Assembly: GCF_000218625.1 (NCBI RefSeq) | Contig: NC_015672.1 | Span: forward strand, 620,001 to 684,000 | Length of the DNA stretch: 64,000 nucleotides | Source: Flexistipes sinusarabici DSM 4947 | GTDB lineage: Bacteria; Chrysiogenota; Deferribacteres; Deferribacterales; Flexistipitaceae | Direction of reading: 5' to 3' | Part shown: positions 16,764 to 24,857 of the stretch, one piece after another | How positions within the stretch are numbered: the first letter of the stretch is position 1 | Layout of the letters: each line of letters opens with the position of its first letter | The notes under the pieces: model-generated | What the model was told of the DNA's origin: nothing | Database searches by the model: none | The model's input: only the letters and a program-made list of their open reading frames with translations | Position numbers and translations under genes: made by a program

Positions 16764-17219
16764 CTACTTTATCTTGTATTTATTTTTCAGATCCCTGTTG
16801 ATGTCTCTTTCCATGTCCTTGCGTTTTATCGTTTCCCTCTTGTCGTGCAATTTCTTACCTCTTGCCAGAGCTATTTCCAATTTTATAAGATTATTTTTCA
16901 GATAAAATTTCAAAGGAATTACTGTCAGCCCTTTTTCATTCGTTTTGCCCATTAACTTGTTAATTTCTCTTTTATGGAGCAGTAATTTTCTTGTTCTTGT
17001 CGGGTCGTGGTTCTCAATGTTTGCCTGGGTGTATGGGGAAATATGGCAGTTTATGAAAAATGCTTCACCATCTCTGATTTTTACATGGCTGTCTTTGAGG
17101 TTAATTTTACCGTTTTTTGCCGATTTTACTTCCGTACCCAGAAGAGAAATACCGGCTTCAAACTTTTCAAAAATCTCAAAATCGTGATAAGCCTTTCTGT
17201 TTGTTGCCAAAACTTTCAT
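16764..17219 (-). CDS. smpB: SsrA-binding protein
   Basis: This small basic protein (151 aa) binds tmRNA and brings it to stalled ribosomes. Conserved stretches are [10 protein letters not shown], the [10 protein letters not shown] loop with [32 protein letters not shown], and the C-terminal basic tail [15 protein letters not shown]. Its gene is adjacent to ssrA in the same orientation, the usual pairing. The ribosome site AGAGGAAATCTG precedes the ATG. Confidence 0.96.
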   Translation of the reverse strand: MKVLATNRKAYHDFEIFEKFEAGISLLGTEVKSAKNGKINLKDSHVKIRDGEAFFINCHISPYTQANIENHDPTRTRKLLLHKREINKLMGKTNEKGLTVIPLKFYLKNNLIKLEIALARGKKLHDKRETIKRKDMERDINRDLKNKYKIK

Positions 17220-17237
17220 CAGATTTCCTCTTGTTTA

Positions 17238-17425
17238 ATGTGTTTCACATATTTACCGGTCAAAGGCCGGTGATAGTAGTAAAAATTTAATTTCGTATGT
17301 TTGTAATAGTTTGTCAATAAGTAAAGCTGTGATCGGCAAATGTGTTTTCCAGCAGAAACACGAAGATATTGATGTGTTCCACATCTTTATCAGCTCTTCA
17401 AACTGATGCTAGATGTGTTCCACAT
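17238..17425. promoter_or_regulatory. Three ATGTG-N3-CACAT palindromes upstream of smpB
   Basis: Perfect copies lie at 17238-17250 (ATGTGTTTCACAT), 17372-17384 and 17413-17425 (both ATGTGTTCCACAT). The last two belong to a 41-bp direct repeat that also shares TTTATCAGCTCTTCAA. The first is 18 bases before the smpB start. They look like operator sites for a dimeric regulator or like duplicated repeats; no regulator was identified. Confidence 0.4.
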
Positions 17426-17461
17426 ATTTATCAGCTCTTCAAGCCAGTGCTGGTTGAAATA

Positions 17462-17490
17462 AAAAAGCCACCTTTAAAGGCGGCTTTAAA
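17462..17490 (-). terminator. Intrinsic terminator of the tRNA operon
   Basis: On the minus strand AAAGCCGCCTTT and AAAGGTGGCTTT form a stem just after tRNA-Asp, followed by TTTTTATTT. Confidence 0.8.
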
Positions 17491-17494
17491 AAAA

Positions 17495-17569
17495 CGGGGA
17501 CGACGAGACTCGAACTCGCGACCTCCGGCGTGACAGGCCGGCGTTCTAACCAAACTGAACTACGCCCCC
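17495..17569 (-). tRNA. tRNA-Asp (GTC)
   Basis: Seventy-five bases with acceptor GGGGGCG/CGTCCCC, anticodon loop CCTGTCACG giving anticodon GTC, T-arm GAGTTCGAGTCTC and discriminator G, as expected for tRNA-Asp. CCA is not encoded. It is the last of four tRNAs in this operon. Confidence 0.95.
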
Positions 17570-17581
17570 AGCTTGTTGAAA

Positions 17582-17654
17582 TGGGCGGTACAAGGATCGA
17601 ACTTGTGACCCCCGGCTTGTAAGGCCGGTGCTCTCCCAGCTGAGCTAACCGCCC
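17582..17654 (-). tRNA. tRNA-Val (TAC)
   Basis: Acceptor GGGCGGT/ACCGCCC with discriminator A, D-arm TAGCTCAGCTGGGAGAGC, anticodon loop CCTTACAAG giving TAC, and T-arm CAAGTTCGATCCTTG. CCA is not encoded. Confidence 0.95.
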
Positions 17655-17678
17655 ATTCTCCACCTTATGGCGGAAAAA

Positions 17679-17753
<75 letters not shown>

Positions 17754-17783
17754 ATCTTGGTTTATAAAAGATGCCATAAAAAA

Positions 17784-17856
17784 TGAGCCGTGTAGGGATC
17801 GAACCTACGACCCGCTGCTTAAAAGGCAGCTGCTCTACCAACTGAGCTAACGGCTC
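17784..17856 (-). tRNA. tRNA-Lys (TTT)
   Basis: Acceptor GAGCCGT/ACGGCTC with discriminator A, D-arm TAGCTCAGTTGGTAGAGC, anticodon loop CCTTTTAAG giving TTT, and T-arm TAGGTTCGATCCCTA. It is the first tRNA of the operon. Confidence 0.95.
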
Positions 17857-17897
17857 ATAACTGCGTCTGTCGCGTATTTCGCTGTAACAGGAAGCAA

Positions 17898-17926
17898 TTT
17901 ATAACAAAACAGCTGTGCGTTGTCAA
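17898..17926 (-). promoter_or_regulatory. Strong sigma-70 promoter for the tRNA operon
   Basis: On the minus strand TTGACA (17926-17921), a 17-base spacer and TATAAA (17903-17898) are near consensus. The start should fall near 17891, about 35 bases before tRNA-Lys. It sits directly after purA, so the four tRNAs need not depend on read-through. Confidence 0.8.
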
Positions 17927-17934
17927 TAAGTTTT

Positions 17935-19221
17935 TTAAAAAATTTCATTGATTAAAATTGTTTCTTCTCTGTCCGTTCCGACCGAAATCAGAGCGTATCT
18001 TATGTCAAGATAATCCTTAATATATTCAACGTACGCTTTTGCATTTTCAGGCAGGTCGTTATAGGTTTTAACCTTTGTTATATCTTCCTTCCACCCTTTG
18101 AATGTTTTGTAGACCGGCTTGCACTGTTCCAGGATTTTTATTTCAGGAGGGAAGGTCTCATAAACCTTTCCTTCGTATTCATAGCCGGTGCATACGCGGA
18201 TTTCATCCATGCCCGATAAAACATCAAGCTTGGTAAGAGCAATGTATCTTATACCGCTGAGAAGCTTTGAATACCTCATTGCAACAAGGTCAAGCCAGCC
18301 GCATCTTCTTGGTCTACCGGTTGTAGCTCCGTATTCACCGCCGGCTTCTCTGAGGCTTTCACCTTCTTCTCCATGAAGTTCAGTCGGGAAAGGACCGCTT
18401 CCCACACGGGTGGTATAAGCCTTCATCACACCAACTACGTTTGTGAGGTGAAGAGGAGATAAACCAGTGCCTGTAAAAGCGCCTCCTGCAGTAGGATTAC
18501 TTGAAGTTACAAAAGGATAAGTACCGTGATCCACATCCAGTAATGTTCCCTGGGCTCCTTCCAGCATAATCTTTTTATTTTCTGCTGAGAGTTCGTTAAT
18601 GAGGTAACTTGTTTCACTGACATACGGCTCCAGAATTTTTGCATAGCCTTTGAAATCATCATAAATCTTTTGAGCATCCAAAGATTCGAGTCCGTATATT
18701 TTTGTTGCAATTTCATTTACCTCAGAAACATTCTGGAAGATTTTTTCTCTGAGAACTTCATCATCGTATAAATCACACACTCTTATTCCCACTCTGTTCA
18801 TTTTATCTGCATAAGTCGGGCCTATTCCTCTGCCTGTCGTTCCGATTTTTTGAATTCCCTTTTTGGCTTCAGAATGTTTATCGAACAGTTTATGATAAGG
18901 CATAATGAGATGAGCTCTTTTACTGAGGAAAAGCCTGTTGTCAAAATTTATTCCTCTTTTTTTCAGATCGTCTATTTCCTGTATTAAAGCTTCAGGATCA
19001 ACGACAACACCGTTTCCTATAATATTCTGCTTACCTTTATGCATAATTCCCGAAGGAACAAGATGCAGAATGTATTTTTCCCCTTTTATAACAACAGTAT
19101 GTCCGGCATTATGACCGCCTGAGAATCTAACCACCACATCCGCTTGTTCGGTATAAAGGTCTACGACCTTTCCCTTTCCTTCGTCACCCCATTGTGCTCC
19201 TAAAATTAACGTAGTACTCAT
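17935..19221 (-). CDS. purA: Adenylosuccinate synthetase
   Basis: This GTP-dependent enzyme links IMP and aspartate in AMP synthesis. The N-terminal GAQWGDEGKGK P-loop, FSGGHNAGHTV, GTTGRGIGPTYADK, QGTLLDVDHGTYPFVTSSNPTAGG and TGRPRRCGWLD are all present. The ATG at 19221 was chosen (428 aa) because GAGG lies 6 bases upstream and the protein then begins MSTTLILGAQWG; a GTG four codons earlier overlaps the hisZ stop. It follows hisZ directly, so the two are probably one operon. Confidence 0.96.
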   Translation of the reverse strand: MSTTLILGAQWGDEGKGKVVDLYTEQADVVVRFSGGHNAGHTVVIKGEKYILHLVPSGIMHKGKQNIIGNGVVVDPEALIQEIDDLKKRGINFDNRLFLSKRAHLIMPYHKLFDKHSEAKKGIQKIGTTGRGIGPTYADKMNRVGIRVCDLYDDEVLREKIFQNVSEVNEIATKIYGLESLDAQKIYDDFKGYAKILEPYVSETSYLINELSAENKKIMLEGAQGTLLDVDHGTYPFVTSSNPTAGGAFTGTGLSPLHLTNVVGVMKAYTTRVGSGPFPTELHGEEGESLREAGGEYGATTGRPRRCGWLDLVAMRYSKLLSGIRYIALTKLDVLSGMDEIRVCTGYEYEGKVYETFPPEIKILEQCKPVYKTFKGWKEDITKVKTYNDLPENAKAYVEYIKDYLDIRYALISVGTDREETILINEIF

Positions 19222-19229
19222 GATTAACC

Positions 19230-20342
19230 TCACATTGTAATGTTTTTAAATTTGTAGCGCTCTTTTATTGATTCGATATTGTTTTCTTCCTCAACCCAGA
19301 ACACTTTGTAACCTTCTTTTCTGAGCTGCTCCGCTTTTACAAAATTATGTTTACCCACCAACAGGTAGTCGTATGGTTCACTTTCATAATCATGTTTATA
19401 CAGCGGCATAATCTCTTCAATGTTATATGCCAGACCGCAGGCTGTCATATTCTGTCCGAATTTACTCATAAGGGAATCGTATCTTCCTCCACCGCCCAGA
19501 ATTGAACCGCTTTTATCATTGATAATGTCCATATTTATCCCTGTATAATACCCCAGACCTCTGGTTTCTCCCATATCAACTATGAGCTTTGATGTGTCAA
19601 TACCCAGTTCGGCAAATCCTGAGAAAAGCTCTTTCAGGTAATTGACTCGTTCGTTCAGCAGGTTATTGAAAGTGCTCAGTTCGTGTATTTTATTCAGGAT
19701 TTCCGGTTTTCCAAATGCAAAGGGGAGATATTTGAGCAGTCGCGTAATATTATCCGGAATTTCCTTATTACTCAGGAATTTTTTTATTTCATCCATGTTT
19801 TTTTCTGTCAGAAGTTTCAAATAATAATCGCTGTCATCAAATTTTTCCAGCAGCAGCTTTAAAAATTTCTGGTCTCCAATAACAATTTGATAATCCTCGA
19901 TTTTTAAATTGGTCATTGTGCTGTCGGCTATACTAAGCAGCTCCAGGTCTCCGTAAAGTTCACTGCTGCCGAAATTTTCAAAGCCCACCTGATACTTTTC
20001 AGATTTTAAACCTCTGTTCATATTGACATTTCTGAAAACTCTTCCTTTATACTGAAGCCTCAGCGGAAGAGGGTAGTCTTTCATGTACGTTGAAACAACC
20101 CTGCATACCTGAGGAGTAAAGTCTGGTCTTAAGACCATTGATTTACCAGAGTTTCTGTCTATAAATCTTATAATATTTTCGTCTCTGAAATCCCAGGTGG
20201 TGTGTTTCAGTATTTCATAATACTCATACAGCGGGAGAAAAATTTCAGAATAACCGTAGCTGTTCAACGTGCTGTGAATCTCCGCAATAAGTTTATTGGT
20301 TTTTTTAGCCCTTTCAGGGATATGGCTTTTTGAAGTATTCAT
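19230..20342 (-). CDS. hisZ: ATP phosphoribosyltransferase regulatory subunit
   Basis: HisZ is a catalytically inactive histidyl-tRNA synthetase relative that joins short-form HisG to start histidine synthesis and give feedback control. Class II synthetase features are visible: VLRPDFTPQVCR (motif-2 approach), YKGRVFRN, GFENFGSS, and the later GLGYYTGINMDI with GGGGRYDSLM. The C-terminal anticodon-binding domain is short, and the total of about 370 aa fits HisZ rather than HisS. The ATG at 20342 has AGGA six bases upstream. hisG is not in the window. Confidence 0.88.
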   Translation of the reverse strand: MNTSKSHIPERAKKTNKLIAEIHSTLNSYGYSEIFLPLYEYYEILKHTTWDFRDENIIRFIDRNSGKSMVLRPDFTPQVCRVVSTYMKDYPLPLRLQYKGRVFRNVNMNRGLKSEKYQVGFENFGSSELYGDLELLSIADSTMTNLKIEDYQIVIGDQKFLKLLLEKFDDSDYYLKLLTEKNMDEIKKFLSNKEIPDNITRLLKYLPFAFGKPEILNKIHELSTFNNLLNERVNYLKELFSGFAELGIDTSKLIVDMGETRGLGYYTGINMDIINDKSGSILGGGGRYDSLMSKFGQNMTACGLAYNIEEIMPLYKHDYESEPYDYLLVGKHNFVKAEQLRKEGYKVFWVEEENNIESIKERYKFKNITM

Positions 20343-20350
20343 GAACAATC

Positions 20351-21496
20351 CTATATGTGATCAATGATAATTTTTTCAGCAGCCGCAACACCGGCACCGA
20401 GCTCTATATCCAGTCCGGCTTTTTTTACTCCCATTTCAAAGGCGCTTACAGCTATTATCGTATCCATGAAGTCGTGGTACCCAAGATGAGAGATTCTGAC
20501 AATTTTTCCCTTCATGTGATCCTGACCGCCGGCAAATGTAATGCCGCTGTCATCTCTCATTGATTTGACAAATTTCTGACCGTCAAAATCTTCCGGCATA
20601 ATAATTCCGGTGGCTGCGTTGGAAGGGATATCCTGAGCCAAAAGCCTGAATCCGAGAGCTTTCGCTGCTTCTCTGGTTGCATCAGCGCAAACCTGGTGTC
20701 TGTTGTAGATGCTTTTCAGACCTTCTTTTTCCATGAGTTCCAGAACCTTACTCAGGCCTATTACCAGGCTTACAGCCGGTGTATATGCAGTTGTGTCATT
20801 GTTTTGTGCCTTTCTCTCTTTTTTCAGGTCAAGGTAGAATCTGGGATTCTTTGAGGTTTCCACAAACTTCCATGCTTTTTCGGAGAGAGCAATGAAAGCC
20901 AGCCCCGGAGGGAGCATAAACGCTTTCTGTGAACCTGTTACCAGGATATCTATACCCCATTCGTCCATCTTGGTTTCGTATACCCCGACAGAGGTTATCC
21001 CGTCCACAACGAAAATTGTGTTTTCCCTAAGCTTTACAATCTCTGCTATTTCTTTAACGGGATGATATACTGTTGTTGAAGTTTCACTAGCCTGGACAAA
21101 TACCCCTTTAATCTCCGGATGCGAAATGAGTTTTTCCTCTATCTGGGCTGCTGTTACAGACCTGCCCCAGGCAAGCTCTATACTTTCAACCAAGACTCCG
21201 TAGCTTTGGGCAATATCAATCCATCTTTTACCGAATTTTCCTGCATTTACCACTAGTATCTTATCCCCGGGGCTCATGGTATTTACAATTGATGCCTCCA
21301 TGGCCGCAGTACCGCTGCCTGCCAGAATTAGAACGTCTTCCTTTGTCCCGAAAAGGGGTTTAAGTTTTTCTCTCACATTGCTGAAAATTTTTGAAAACTG
21401 AGGCGTCCGGTGATGAATCATCGGTTTAGCCATTTCCAGCATTACCTCTTCAGGAACAGGTGTAGGCCCAGGCGAGAGCAGGTATTTTTTGAGCAT
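20351..21496 (-). CDS. Class V aminotransferase (serine-pyruvate / alanine-glyoxylate type)
   Basis: This PLP aminotransferase of 381 aa starts LLSPGPTPVPEEV and has HHRTPQF, GSGTAAMEA, the pyridine-binding VVDGITSVG, and the Schiff-base lysine K191 in TGSQKAFMLPPG. The family includes serine-glyoxylate, alanine-glyoxylate and phosphoserine-type enzymes, long mis-called soluble hydrogenase small subunit. In several anaerobic lineages it sits next to serA and serves serine synthesis, but no serA is visible here. It ends 8 bases before hisZ, so it leads the hisZ-purA operon. Confidence 0.85.
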   Translation of the reverse strand: MLKKYLLSPGPTPVPEEVMLEMAKPMIHHRTPQFSKIFSNVREKLKPLFGTKEDVLILAGSGTAAMEASIVNTMSPGDKILVVNAGKFGKRWIDIAQSYGVLVESIELAWGRSVTAAQIEEKLISHPEIKGVFVQASETSTTVYHPVKEIAEIVKLRENTIFVVDGITSVGVYETKMDEWGIDILVTGSQKAFMLPPGLAFIALSEKAWKFVETSKNPRFYLDLKKERKAQNNDTTAYTPAVSLVIGLSKVLELMEKEGLKSIYNRHQVCADATREAAKALGFRLLAQDIPSNAATGIIMPEDFDGQKFVKSMRDDSGITFAGGQDHMKGKIVRISHLGYHDFMDTIIAVSAFEMGVKKAGLDIELGAGVAAAEKIIIDHI

Positions 21497-21583
21497 TAAT
21501 CACCCCATCATAGTAATAAAACAGACTGCAAGTATTAATACCAAGCTTGCCTGCAGGTGTCAAGAAAACGTTACGTTTGATGC

Positions 21584-21700
21584 CGTAATGCGTGATGCGT
21601 GATGCGTAATGCCGTGATGCGTGATGCCGTGATGCGTGATAGGTTATGGTTTATGGGAGAGATGGTGAGGTAGCGAAATAGGGAGATGGGGAAATTGAAG
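21584..21700. repeat. Heptad-phased satellite (GTGATGC type)
   Basis: About eight tandem units of the GTGATGC/GTAATGC kind run from 21584 to 21640. They are followed by a decayed stretch containing GAGATGGTGAGGTAGCGAAATAG, which resembles sequence at 44285, 45440, 59707 and 61402. This lies in the 403-base gap between the aminotransferase and SHOCT genes. Confidence 0.7.
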
Positions 21701-21729
21701 CAGGCAAAAGTGGAGAGGAAAAAATATTT

Positions 21730-21761
21730 TGGTGGGAAAATTGTTCACTGGCGGGAAAATT
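21730..21761 (+). promoter_or_regulatory. Two direct TGGYGGGAAAATT repeats, possible activator sites
   Basis: TGGTGGGAAAATT (21730-21742) and TGGCGGGAAAATT (21749-21761) are spaced 19 bp start to start, about two helical turns. They lie about 100 bp upstream of the candidate sigma-54 promoter, the usual distance for an NtrC-type activator. The NtrC-type regulator encoded downstream is the natural candidate to bind here; this is inference. Confidence 0.4.
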
Positions 21762-21852
21762 ATGCACAGTTAACGAATATAATGAAGGATGGGATAAATT
21801 TTAACTTGTTTATATGAAAAATGTTTTTGCTTTGGGCATTTTGTTTATATTC

Positions 21853-21868
21853 TGGACATGTTTTTGCT
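21853..21868 (+). promoter_or_regulatory. Candidate sigma-54 promoter of the SHOCT-kinase-regulator operon
   Basis: TGGACATGTTTTTGCT keeps the invariant -24 GG and -12 GC with exactly ten bases between, and matches TTGCT at -12. The middle bases differ from the consensus. The predicted start (about 21879) falls just before AGGAGG at 21889-21894. A TATAAT at 21872-21877 offers a weaker sigma-70 alternative without a good -35. Confidence 0.45.
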
Positions 21869-21899
21869 AATTATAATTTAATTGATACAGGAGGAAATT

Positions 21900-21932
21900 A
21901 TGTATAATGATTTTTGTGCAAATTTTTTTTGA
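21900..21932 (+). other. Ten-codon reading frame ending in TGA directly before the SHOCT ATG
   Basis: The operon's only strong ribosome site, AGGAGG, sits six bases before the ATG at 21900. That frame reads MYNDFCANFF, then TGA, then continues in the same frame as the SHOCT protein. It is either a short coupled leader peptide or the true N-terminus of the SHOCT gene with a TGA where TGG (Trp) might have stood. Confidence 0.45.
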
Positions 21933-22151
21933 ATGATACCTTTCGGAGGCGGATTTATCAATCTTATTATATGGGTGGTAATAATCGGGGCAGTTATTTT
22001 TCTGCTTTTTAATATCTTCAGGTCGGATCGCTCAACGGAAGACTCTGATGTAAGACCAGGCCAGAGACCTTTAGAAATTTTGAAACGAAGATATGCTTCG
22101 GGAGAGTTGAGTAAAGAAGAGTATGAACGGATGAAAAATGAACTCCGCTGA
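21933..22151 (+). CDS. Small membrane protein with SHOCT domain
   Basis: The 72-aa product has one transmembrane helix (about residues 8-26, FINLIIWVVIIGAVIFLLF). A short linker and a C-terminal SHOCT motif follow (RPLEILKRRYASGELSKEEYERMKNEL), a short helical pair found in many small bacterial membrane proteins. There is no ribosome site of its own at ATG 21933; translation probably depends on the frame starting at 21900, which ends in TGA immediately before. It precedes a sensor kinase and regulator and may be part of the same envelope-stress or metal response. The molecular role is unknown. Confidence 0.75.
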   Translation: MIPFGGGFINLIIWVVIIGAVIFLLFNIFRSDRSTEDSDVRPGQRPLEILKRRYASGELSKEEYERMKNELR

Positions 22152-22197
22152 TTTTTTTGTTTACTTGTTTATCCAAATAATACAAATTAAATAAATT

Positions 22198-23538
22198 ATG
22201 GGCAGATATTCCAGACACTTAAAAATTGTTTTGCTGATTGCCATTATTCTTACCATTACCACTGTGATTCTTAGTGTTTCTTCTTCCTTGCAGTCTTTGA
22301 AACGTTATAAAGAAAACCTTGTAAACTTTTCGGAATTTGTGATGAGGTCATTTGAGTCCGGGAATCGGGCATTTATGATGAATGAGCAGTTTTCCAGAAG
22401 AACTATTGAGCAGTTTGCCCGGGATATTTCAAAACAAGAAATAATAGAAGATATTATCGTTTACTCAGAATCGGGAAAAGTAGTTTTAAGTGTCGGCGAC
22501 AGAAAACCTTCCTCCTATCAGGGTTTGGTTGGCAGACATTCAGATAATATTGAAATGGTTGAGATGGAGGATTCGTTTTTTTTGTATAAAAGGTTTAATC
22601 CCTTTGCCGGTATGCCTATGGGCCGTATGGGCGGCAGAATGGGCGGGCATATGATGGGCGAAGGCATGATGCGTATGTGGAATGATAATAACGGTTCTTC
22701 AGGAGATTATTATATCGGTGTTTTGCTGAACAAAAAGGAGTATTCCTCAATACTTCAAAAGTCGATTGTTGATGTTTCTCAGGTGATTATCCTGGGGATT
22801 CTGCTTGTAATTATTTTCTTTTACAGTGTCAGAATTATCGGTGAATATGAACGGAAAAGCAGAAAACTGCAGCTGGCTGAAAAAGAAGCCGAAATCGGTA
22901 AATTTGCCAATGTCCTGGCGCATGAAATTAAAAATCCACTGAGCTCCATGAAAGGGCTAATAAATTATTCTGCAAAAAAAATTGAAAGTCCGGAACTTTC
23001 CGAATACCTTTTTCAGTCCCTTGAAGAAATAGACAGGCTTAATAAAATAGTGAATGACTTTTTAAGTTACGGAAGGGATATGGTATTAGAGTTTCAAAAA
23101 CTTGAACTTGAAAACCTTATTCACCATACAATTGAGCTGCTGGGATATGATATAAAAGCCAAAGGTTTGACTGTTAATGTTGAAGGCAGCTCTTTTGAAA
23201 TTTATGCAGATAAAGACAAGCTTATGCAGGCGGTTATGAATCTTATTATCAACGCGGTTCAGGGTGCCCCTGACAATTCGGATATTTATATAAAACTGGA
23301 TAAGAAAGCCAAAAAAGCCGAGATTATCAATGAGGTTAAAAGTAAGCTCAGGGTAAATTCTGAAAAACTGTTCGAGCCTTTTTATACGGAAAAATCAAAA
23401 GGTACGGGTCTGGGCTTGGCTGTAGCCAAAAAAATATTGATGTTGCATCAAGGGAAAGTTAATGTAATAAGTACCGACCCTTTTGTTGTGGAGATGGATT
23501 TTTCAGGACAGAATGAAAAGGATTTTAAAAATGGATAA
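22198..23538 (+). CDS. Membrane sensor histidine kinase with Met-rich periplasmic insert
   Basis: Domains in order: TM1 (about residues 9-28), a periplasmic sensor region with a Met/Gly/His/Arg-rich stretch at about 139-161 (MPMGRMGGRMGGHMMG and onward), TM2 (about 188-208), a HisKA dimerisation domain with phospho-accepting H242 in LAHEIKNPLSSMKG, and an ATP-binding domain with NLIINAVQ and KGTGLGLAVAKKI. It resembles the NtrB/ZraS group that pairs with sigma-54 activators. The Met/His cluster suggests binding of a soft metal such as Cu(I) or Ag(I), or oxidation sensing; that is inference. The ATG at 22198 lacks a clear ribosome site. It overlaps the regulator gene by 8 bases. Confidence 0.85.
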   Translation: MGRYSRHLKIVLLIAIILTITTVILSVSSSLQSLKRYKENLVNFSEFVMRSFESGNRAFMMNEQFSRRTIEQFARDISKQEIIEDIIVYSESGKVVLSVGDRKPSSYQGLVGRHSDNIEMVEMEDSFFLYKRFNPFAGMPMGRMGGRMGGHMMGEGMMRMWNDNNGSSGDYYIGVLLNKKEYSSILQKSIVDVSQVIILGILLVIIFFYSVRIIGEYERKSRKLQLAEKEAEIGKFANVLAHEIKNPLSSMKGLINYSAKKIESPELSEYLFQSLEEIDRLNKIVNDFLSYGRDMVLEFQKLELENLIHHTIELLGYDIKAKGLTVNVEGSSFEIYADKDKLMQAVMNLIINAVQGAPDNSDIYIKLDKKAKKAEIINEVKSKLRVNSEKLFEPFYTEKSKGTGLGLAVAKKILMLHQGKVNVISTDPFVVEMDFSGQNEKDFKNG

Positions 23539-24856
23539 AAAGATTCTTATTGTAGATGATGAGAAAAATCACAGACTTATGCTCAAAATACATCTGGCAG
23601 AAGAGGGGTTTGAAATTTTAGAGGCTGAGAATGGTGTTGAAGCTCTGCAGTTAATAGATGAAAATGATTTTGATCTGATTCTGCTGGATATAAAAATGGA
23701 TATTATGGACGGGTTCACTTTTCTTTCGCATATGAGACAGAAAGATTTGCATATTCCCGTTATTGTTATAACGGCATTTTCAAATGTCAAAACGGCTGTA
23801 CAGGCAATGAAACTTGGTGCTGTTGATTTTATATCCAAACCTGTTGATACGGATAATTTACTGGATTTGGTAAAAAACAATCTTAAGGCAAGCTCGGATG
23901 AAAGTATATCCGGAGCTGATAATGTTCTTAAAAATTATGTTTTTGAGGGTGTATATTCTGAAGAAGGGCTGGGAAAAATTATCGAAATGCTGAAAATGGT
24001 GGCACCTACCGATGCTACGGTTCTTATTACAGGAGAGTCAGGAACTGGCAAGGAATTGGTTGCCAAATCAATTCACGATAATTCCCACAGGAAAAACGGC
24101 CCTTTTCTTGCGGTGAACTGTGCTGCACTTAATGAAAATTTAATCGAAAGCGAAATGTTTGGTCATGAAAAAGGGGCATTTACCGGAGCAGTCTCCCAGA
24201 AAAAGGGGAAATTCGAACTTGCAGACAAAGGCACTCTGTTTCTGGATGAGGTTGTCGAGCTCCCTTTACCCACACAGGCAAAACTTCTCAGGGCTTTGCA
24301 GGAGAAAGTTTTTGAAAGAGTTGGCGGCGAAAAAAGTATAAGAACGGATGTGAGAATTGTTGCCGCAACCAACAGAAACATTAAAGAGATGGTTAAAGAA
24401 GGCGGTTTCAGGGAAGATTTGTTCTTTCGTCTTAATGTGTTTCCCATAAATTTGCCGCCTTTAAGGGAGCGAAAATCGGAAATCCCGCTGCTTGTCAAGT
24501 TTTTCATAGATAAGTATTCCCATTCGTTTAATAAGCTTATCAGGGGTTATACTGACAGTTATATTCAAAAGCTTATGAAGTTTGATTTTACCGGTAATAT
24601 CAGGGAATTGTCCAACCTTGTGGAGAGAAGTATTATACTGTGTACTTCTGATAAACTGGATGCATCCCATCTGCCGGAGCCTGAACATTCAGATTTTTCA
24701 GAAGACAGTGCAATGGATGTCAGAGGGAATGAAAGAAACTTAATTACAAAGGCACTGAAGCAGACTAACGGAAATAAAACGAAAGCTGCCGAAATACTGG
24801 GAATTTCCAGAAGGACACTGCATAATAAAATAAAAGAATACGAGATTGAGGTGTGA
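23531..24856 (+). CDS. Sigma-54-dependent response regulator (NtrC/ZraR type)
   Basis: The receiver domain has phospho-acceptor D53 in LILLDIKMD. The AAA+ domain has Walker A GESGTGKE, the sigma-54 contact loop GAFTGA, Walker B GTLFLDEV and the arginine fingers in FREDLFFRLNVFPINLPPLRER. The C-terminal Fis-type HTH is NKTKAAEILGISRRTLHNKI. The start at ATG 23531 gives 442 aa beginning MDKKILIVDDE; earlier in-frame codons overlap the kinase gene. It is paired with the kinase immediately upstream and probably activates the operon through the sigma-54-type promoter at 21853. Confidence 0.93.
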   Translation: MDKKILIVDDEKNHRLMLKIHLAEEGFEILEAENGVEALQLIDENDFDLILLDIKMDIMDGFTFLSHMRQKDLHIPVIVITAFSNVKTAVQAMKLGAVDFISKPVDTDNLLDLVKNNLKASSDESISGADNVLKNYVFEGVYSEEGLGKIIEMLKMVAPTDATVLITGESGTGKELVAKSIHDNSHRKNGPFLAVNCAALNENLIESEMFGHEKGAFTGAVSQKKGKFELADKGTLFLDEVVELPLPTQAKLLRALQEKVFERVGGEKSIRTDVRIVAATNRNIKEMVKEGGFREDLFFRLNVFPINLPPLRERKSEIPLLVKFFIDKYSHSFNKLIRGYTDSYIQKLMKFDFTGNIRELSNLVERSIILCTSDKLDASHLPEPEHSDFSEDSAMDVRGNERNLITKALKQTNGNKTKAAEILGISRRTLHNKIKEYEIEV

Positions 24857-24857
24857 A

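Noticed and set aside
21930-21932. TGA before the SHOCT gene as a selenocysteine codon
   Set aside because: No selenoprotein family or following SECIS-like hairpin is recognised; a Trp-to-stop change or coupled re-initiation is simpler.
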